5,401 nucleotides of DNA, taken from positions 1-5,401 of the forward strand of contig DMTA01000144.1 in assembly GCA_003454835.1 (NCBI GenBank), written 5' to 3'. The notes under the pieces were generated by a model. That model was not told the origin of the DNA, searched no databases, and saw only the letters and a program-made list of their open reading frames with translations. This document shows positions 4,992 to 5,401 of this stretch, one piece after another. This stretch comes from Achromobacter sp. GTDB lineage: Bacteria; Pseudomonadota; Gammaproteobacteria; Burkholderiales; Burkholderiaceae_B. The position numbers and the translations under genes were made by a program. Each line of letters begins with the position of its first letter. Within the stretch, counting starts at the first letter, position 1.

Positions 4992-5401
4992 ACGCCATCG
5001 ACCACGAACTGATTGAAGAAATCCGCGACAGCGCGCGCGACTTCCTGCAACGCCGCGACCAGCGGCAGCGCAAGCGCCGCACCCCGGGCGGCGAGCGCGC
5101 GTACTGGCAGGAGATTGCCGCGGTCGGCTGGCTGGGGATGAGCGTGCCGGAGGCGCTGGGCGGCCTGGGACTGGGCTGGCATGCAATGGCGGGCGTCCTG
5201 GAGGAAGCGGGCCGCGCCCAGCTCCCCGAACCGCTCGTCGGCGCAGGGGTGCTGAGCACGGCGCTGCTCGCACGCATCACGCCGGCGGGCGATACCGACG
5301 TCCGTGACCGGCTGCTGTCGGACGTGTGCAGTGGCGGGGGGGGGGGGGGGGGGGGGGGGCGGGAAAAGCCGGTGAAGTCCGCCTGGGGCCTGGTCATCGG
5401 T
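4988..5401 (+). CDS. Acyl-CoA dehydrogenase N-terminal part, interrupted by a 24-G run, 3'-truncated
   Basis: Flavoprotein family that oxidises acyl-CoA to 2-enoyl-CoA. Only 138 codons lie in the window. The ATG at 4988 overlaps the upstream stop (ATGA) and has GAGGG at 4977-4981, 6 nt away. The N-terminal helical domain is clear: RDSARDFL (13-20), YWQEIAAVGWLGMSVPEALG (39-58), which is the family's 'GWLGLxxPExxGGLG' motif, and LEEAGRAQLPEPLVG (71-85). After DVCSG (112-116) come eight GGG codons (117-124) from the homopolymer, then REKPVKSAWGLVIG to the window edge. The frame after the run keeps G/C in nearly all third positions, so 24 G restores the plausible coding frame. However, the stretch that normally leads into the FAD-binding middle domain seems short or replaced. 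Catalytic base and most FAD contacts lie beyond the window. It would supply the oxidation step for the operon's CoA-activated substrate. Whether it is intact, phase-variable or damaged by an assembly error is open. Confidence 0.85.
   Translation, partial: MNAIDHELIEEIRDSARDFLQRRDQRQRKRRTPGGERAYWQEIAAVGWLGMSVPEALGGLGLGWHAMAGVLEEAGRAQLPEPLVGAGVLSTALLARITPAGDTDVRDRLLSDVCSGGGGGGGGGREKPVKSAWGLVIG
5336..5359 (+). repeat. Homopolymeric (G)24 tract within a coding region
   Basis: Twenty-four consecutive G bases, bounded by C5335 and C5360. The tract is in register with the acyl-CoA dehydrogenase frame and encodes eight glycines. With 23 G the frame would meet TGA at 5373-5375; with 25 G it stays open to the window end but with poor third-position G/C, so it is probably the wrong frame. 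Such runs are hypermutable by slipped-strand mispairing and can fold into G-quadruplexes; they are also a known artefact type in some sequencing chemistries. Confidence 0.9.

Noticed and set aside
3615..5273. Long open frame on the minus strand (552 codons)
   Set aside because: It lies opposite three well-supported + strand genes, shows only Arg/Ala/Gly/His-rich low-complexity protein and has no family motif. Long antisense frames are expected in DNA this GC-rich.
4960..5397. Minus-strand frame encoding a polyproline run opposite the G tract
   Set aside because: The proline run is just the complement of the homopolymer. The + strand dehydrogenase frame has clear family motifs on the same DNA.

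Overview
The window is about two-thirds G+C, with codons ending strongly in G or C. All genes lie on the + strand and are tightly packed with good Shine-Dalgarno sites. The protein style (CaiB-type CoA-transferases, acyl-CoA dehydrogenase, compact lipoprotein) suggests a betaproteobacterium of the Burkholderiales, most likely Alcaligenaceae (Bordetella/Achromobacter-like). That placement is an impression from gene style, not from a marker gene.

Layout. (1) Positions 1-1347 hold the 3' part of a gene that runs in from upstream. It encodes an Ig-like/carboxypeptidase-regulatory-like N-terminal domain followed by a TPR-like helical region, and it may be exported. (2) A perfect TATAAT box overlaps its stop codon. 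It precedes a short leader with an 8-bp perfect hairpin and a 54-residue lipoprotein gene (1404-1568), which is followed by a strong GC hairpin, probably a terminator (1571-1600). (3) The rest of the 150-bp gap (1569-1718) contains two perfect inverted repeats (1616-1634 and 1684-1706) and a further hairpin; these are candidate control sites for the next operon. (4) Positions 1719-5401 are a catabolic operon: family III CoA-transferase (TTG start), enoyl-CoA hydratase/isomerase-family protein, a second family III CoA-transferase, and the start of an acyl-CoA dehydrogenase. Gaps are 20 bp and 10 bp, then a 4-bp ATGA overlap.

The operon reads as a route for activating and beta-oxidising an unidentified carboxylic acid. 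One or both CoA-transferases would load the acid with CoA, the dehydrogenase would make the enoyl-CoA, and the crotonase-family enzyme would hydrate or isomerise it. The crotonase-family protein keeps only one of the two catalytic glutamates of classical enoyl-CoA hydratase, so its reaction may not be simple hydration.

The most striking feature is an uninterrupted run of 24 G (5336-5359) inside the acyl-CoA dehydrogenase reading frame. As read, it is exactly eight Gly codons and the frame stays open. Losing one G would bring in a stop within a few codons. It is either a phase-variation switch on a catabolic enzyme or a sequencing/assembly artefact, and the sequence alone cannot decide which. 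No RNA genes, CRISPR arrays, insertion sequences or attachment sites were seen.
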